Shown here piece by piece: positions 62,402-64,000 of a stretch of 64,000 nt of DNA. The number at the start of each line of letters is the position of its first letter. Within the stretch, counting starts at the first letter, position 1. A model generated the notes under the pieces. That model saw nothing but the letters and a program-made list of their open reading frames with translations, did no database searches and was not told the origin of the DNA. Made by a program: the position numbers and the translations under genes. The DNA lies in contig NZ_SCOM01000003.1 in the NCBI RefSeq assembly GCF_005508865.1, positions 496,001 to 560,000 of the forward strand. Direction: 5' to 3'. The stretch comes from Pseudomonas sp. F(2018). Its GTDB lineage: Bacteria; Pseudomonadota; Gammaproteobacteria; Pseudomonadales; Pseudomonadaceae.

Positions 62402-62630
62402 ACTGGCGATCCTACCGATCCAGTTCTACCGCTACGCCATCAGCCCCTTGATGGCCAGTCACTGTCGCTTCTATCCCAGCTGCTCCTGCTACATGCAACA
62501 GGCCATCGAGACCCATGGCGTGTTGCATGGCGGTTGGCTCGGCCTGCGTCGCCTGGGCCGCTGCCACCCCTGGAATCCCGGTGGTTATGACCCGGTTCCG
62601 CCCCCTTCTTCCCCTTCGATGACCGAGTAA
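62394..62630 (+). CDS. yidD: Membrane protein insertion efficiency factor YidD
   Basis: 78 residues with an amphipathic N-terminus and the conserved Cys set: [40 protein letters not shown]. It assists YidC-dependent insertion. It overlaps rnpA and precedes yidC by three bases, the standard cluster. Confidence 0.95.
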   Translation: MRKLAILPIQFYRYAISPLMASHCRFYPSCSCYMQQAIETHGVLHGGWLGLRRLGRCHPWNPGGYDPVPPPSSPSMTE

Positions 62631-62633
62631 TCC

Positions 62634-64000
62634 ATGGATATCCAACGCTCGATCCTGCTCGTCGCCCTGGCCATCGTGTCCTACCTGATGGTTCTGCAGT
62701 GGAACGAGGACTACGGCCAGGCTGCCATTCCGGCCAGTGCCAGCGCTACCGTCGGCGGCAAACCCGCCACCGACCTGCCGGACGTACCGACCAGCAATGC
62801 CGCGGACGACGTGCCGACCGCCAATGGCGAGGCCAACCCGCAGCTGGCTGCGCCGGCCGCCGTCAGCGACGAGCTGATCCGCGTTAAGACCGACGTCCTG
62901 GAACTGGCCATCGATCCGAAGGGCGGCGATATCGTCCAGCTGACCCTGCCGAAGTACCCGCGTCGTCAGGACCATCCGGAAGTGCCGTTCCAGCTGTTCG
63001 ACAACGGCGGCGAGCGTACCTACCTGGCGCAGAGCGGCCTGATCGGCAGCAATGCCCCGGACAAATCCAGCGGCCGTGCCCTGTGGAGCAGCGACAAGCG
63101 CAGCTATGAACTGGCCGAAGGTCAGGACCAGCTGGTAGTCGAGCTCACCTACGCCGAGGCGGGCGTCAACTACGTCAAACGCTTCAGCTTCGAGCGCGGC
63201 CAGTACGACCTGGGCGTCACCTACAAGGTCGACAACCAGAGCGGTCAGGCCTGGAGCGGCAACTTCTACGCCCAGCTCAAGCGCGACAACAGCGCCGATC
63301 CTTCGTCCACCACCGCCACCGGCACCGCCACCTACCTGGGCGCCGCCCTGTGGACCGCCGAAGAGCCTTACAAAAAGGTCAAGATGGGCGACATGGACGA
63401 CAAGAACCTGCGCGAAACCGTGCAGGGTGGCTGGGTCGCCTGGCTGCAGCACTACTTCGTCACCGCCTGGGTCGCCGACAAGGACGACAGCAACAGCGTG
63501 CAGACCCGCAAGGACAGCCAGGGCAACTACATCATCGGCTTCACCGGTCCGCAGCTGAGCGTCGCCGCCGGTGCCAGCGCCGAGACCGGTGCCGTTCTCT
63601 ATGCCGGTCCGAAGATCCAAGAACACCTGAAGCAGCTGTCTCCGGGCCTGGAACTGACCGTCGACTACGGCATCCTGTGGTTCATCGCCCAACCGATCTT
63701 CTGGCTGCTGGAACATATCCACAACCTGCTCGGTAACTGGGGCTGGTCGATCATCGTCCTGACCATCATCATCAAACTGGCGTTCTTCCCGCTGTCCGCC
63801 GCCAGCTACCGCTCCATGGCCCGCATGCGCGCCGTGTCGCCGAAGCTGGCCGCGCTGAAGGAACAGCATGGCGACGATCGCCAGAAAATGTCCCAGGCGA
63901 TGATGGAGCTGTACAAGAAGGAGAAGATCAACCCGCTCGGTGGCTGCCTGCCGATCCTGGTGCAGATGCCGGTATTCCTGGCCCTCTACTGGGTGCTGCT
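62634..64000 (+). CDS. yidC: Membrane protein insertase YidC (partial, 3' end outside window)
   Basis: About 455 N-terminal residues are visible. First transmembrane helix (residues 6-23), a large periplasmic beta-domain (about 80-340) and the start of the conserved insertase core (IIVLTIIIKLAFFPLSAASYRSMARM, GGCLPILVQMPVFLALYWVL). The reading frame is open at the end of the window. Confidence 0.96.
   Translation, partial: MDIQRSILLVALAIVSYLMVLQWNEDYGQAAIPASASATVGGKPATDLPDVPTSNAADDVPTANGEANPQLAAPAAVSDELIRVKTDVLELAIDPKGGDIVQLTLPKYPRRQDHPEVPFQLFDNGGERTYLAQSGLIGSNAPDKSSGRALWSSDKRSYELAEGQDQLVVELTYAEAGVNYVKRFSFERGQYDLGVTYKVDNQSGQAWSGNFYAQLKRDNSADPSSTTATGTATYLGAALWTAEEPYKKVKMGDMDDKNLRETVQGGWVAWLQHYFVTAWVADKDDSNSVQTRKDSQGNYIIGFTGPQLSVAAGASAETGAVLYAGPKIQEHLKQLSPGLELTVDYGILWFIAQPIFWLLEHIHNLLGNWGWSIIVLTIIIKLAFFPLSAASYRSMARMRAVSPKLAALKEQHGDDRQKMSQAMMELYKKEKINPLGGCLPILVQMPVFLALYWVL

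Overview
This window comes from a Pseudomonas (sensu lato) chromosome. It is GC-rich and carries the conserved block around the replication origin, in the reverse of the usual published orientation: yidC(partial)-yidD-rnpA-rpmH on the right, oriC at about 61.3-61.8 kb, then dnaA-dnaN-recF-gyrB reading leftward. The genes further left (plsC, gmhB, glyS/glyQ, tag, lpxL-type acyltransferase, PilZ and TPR proteins, trkA, rsmB, fmt, def, tsaP, dprA, tsaC, qor, hemF, aroE, then trpA/trpB/trpI, dodecin, osmC, prlC and the cytochrome aa3 genes coxB/ctaD) follow from memory the order of the low-numbered loci of P. aeruginosa. A trpI regulator beside trpBA also points to this genus.

Layout. 1-8.7 kb: aa3 oxidase genes, a beta-carbonic anhydrase, a radical SAM protein under a LexA box, yheV-prlC and a gamma-carbonic anhydrase. 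8.8-14.2 kb: small envelope and stress genes (two DUF1161 proteins, three lipoproteins, OsmC, a flavin monooxygenase, dodecin). 14.2-18.0 kb: the tryptophan locus trpI / DUF3592 gene / trpBA. 18.1-29.9 kb: more variable genes (TonB-dependent siderophore receptor, PaaX-type regulator plus fatty-acid desaturase, M14 peptidase with LysR regulator, a putrescine-utilisation set, tRNA-Thr, PBP7, a DMT transporter). 29.9-48.9 kb: the conserved aroE-to-plsC housekeeping block. 49.1-54.9 kb: six same-strand genes that look like a dedicated phospholipid head-group pathway, standing between plsC and gyrB. 55.2-64 kb: gyrB, recF, dnaN, dnaA, oriC, rpmH, rnpA, yidD and yidC.

How the genes work together. 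Around oriC are initiation (dnaA, DnaA boxes), clamp, repair and topology functions (dnaN, recF, gyrB), and two perfect parS-type palindromes inside recF that should serve segregation. fmt/def/rsmB/glyQS/tsaC/rpmH/rnpA serve translation; yidC/yidD serve membrane-protein insertion. The 49.1-54.9 kb cluster encodes a CdsA-like cytidylyltransferase, an acyltransferase, a CDP-alcohol phosphatidyltransferase, a PAP2/dual-specificity-phosphatase fusion and a hydrolase/methyltransferase fusion. This is the composition of E. coli ynbABCD and P. aeruginosa PA2536-PA2541, whose lipid product is not settled as far as I know. It is the best candidate here for an under-described system.

Other points of interest are a gene wedged between trpI and trpBA with a perfect LysR-type dyad at the new junction, an SOS box on the radical SAM gene, a near-palindromic 179-bp element between qor and tsaC, and repeat-type operator candidates at the PaaX/desaturase and putrescine loci. 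All homology statements come from reading the sequence and from memory of families; no database search was run.
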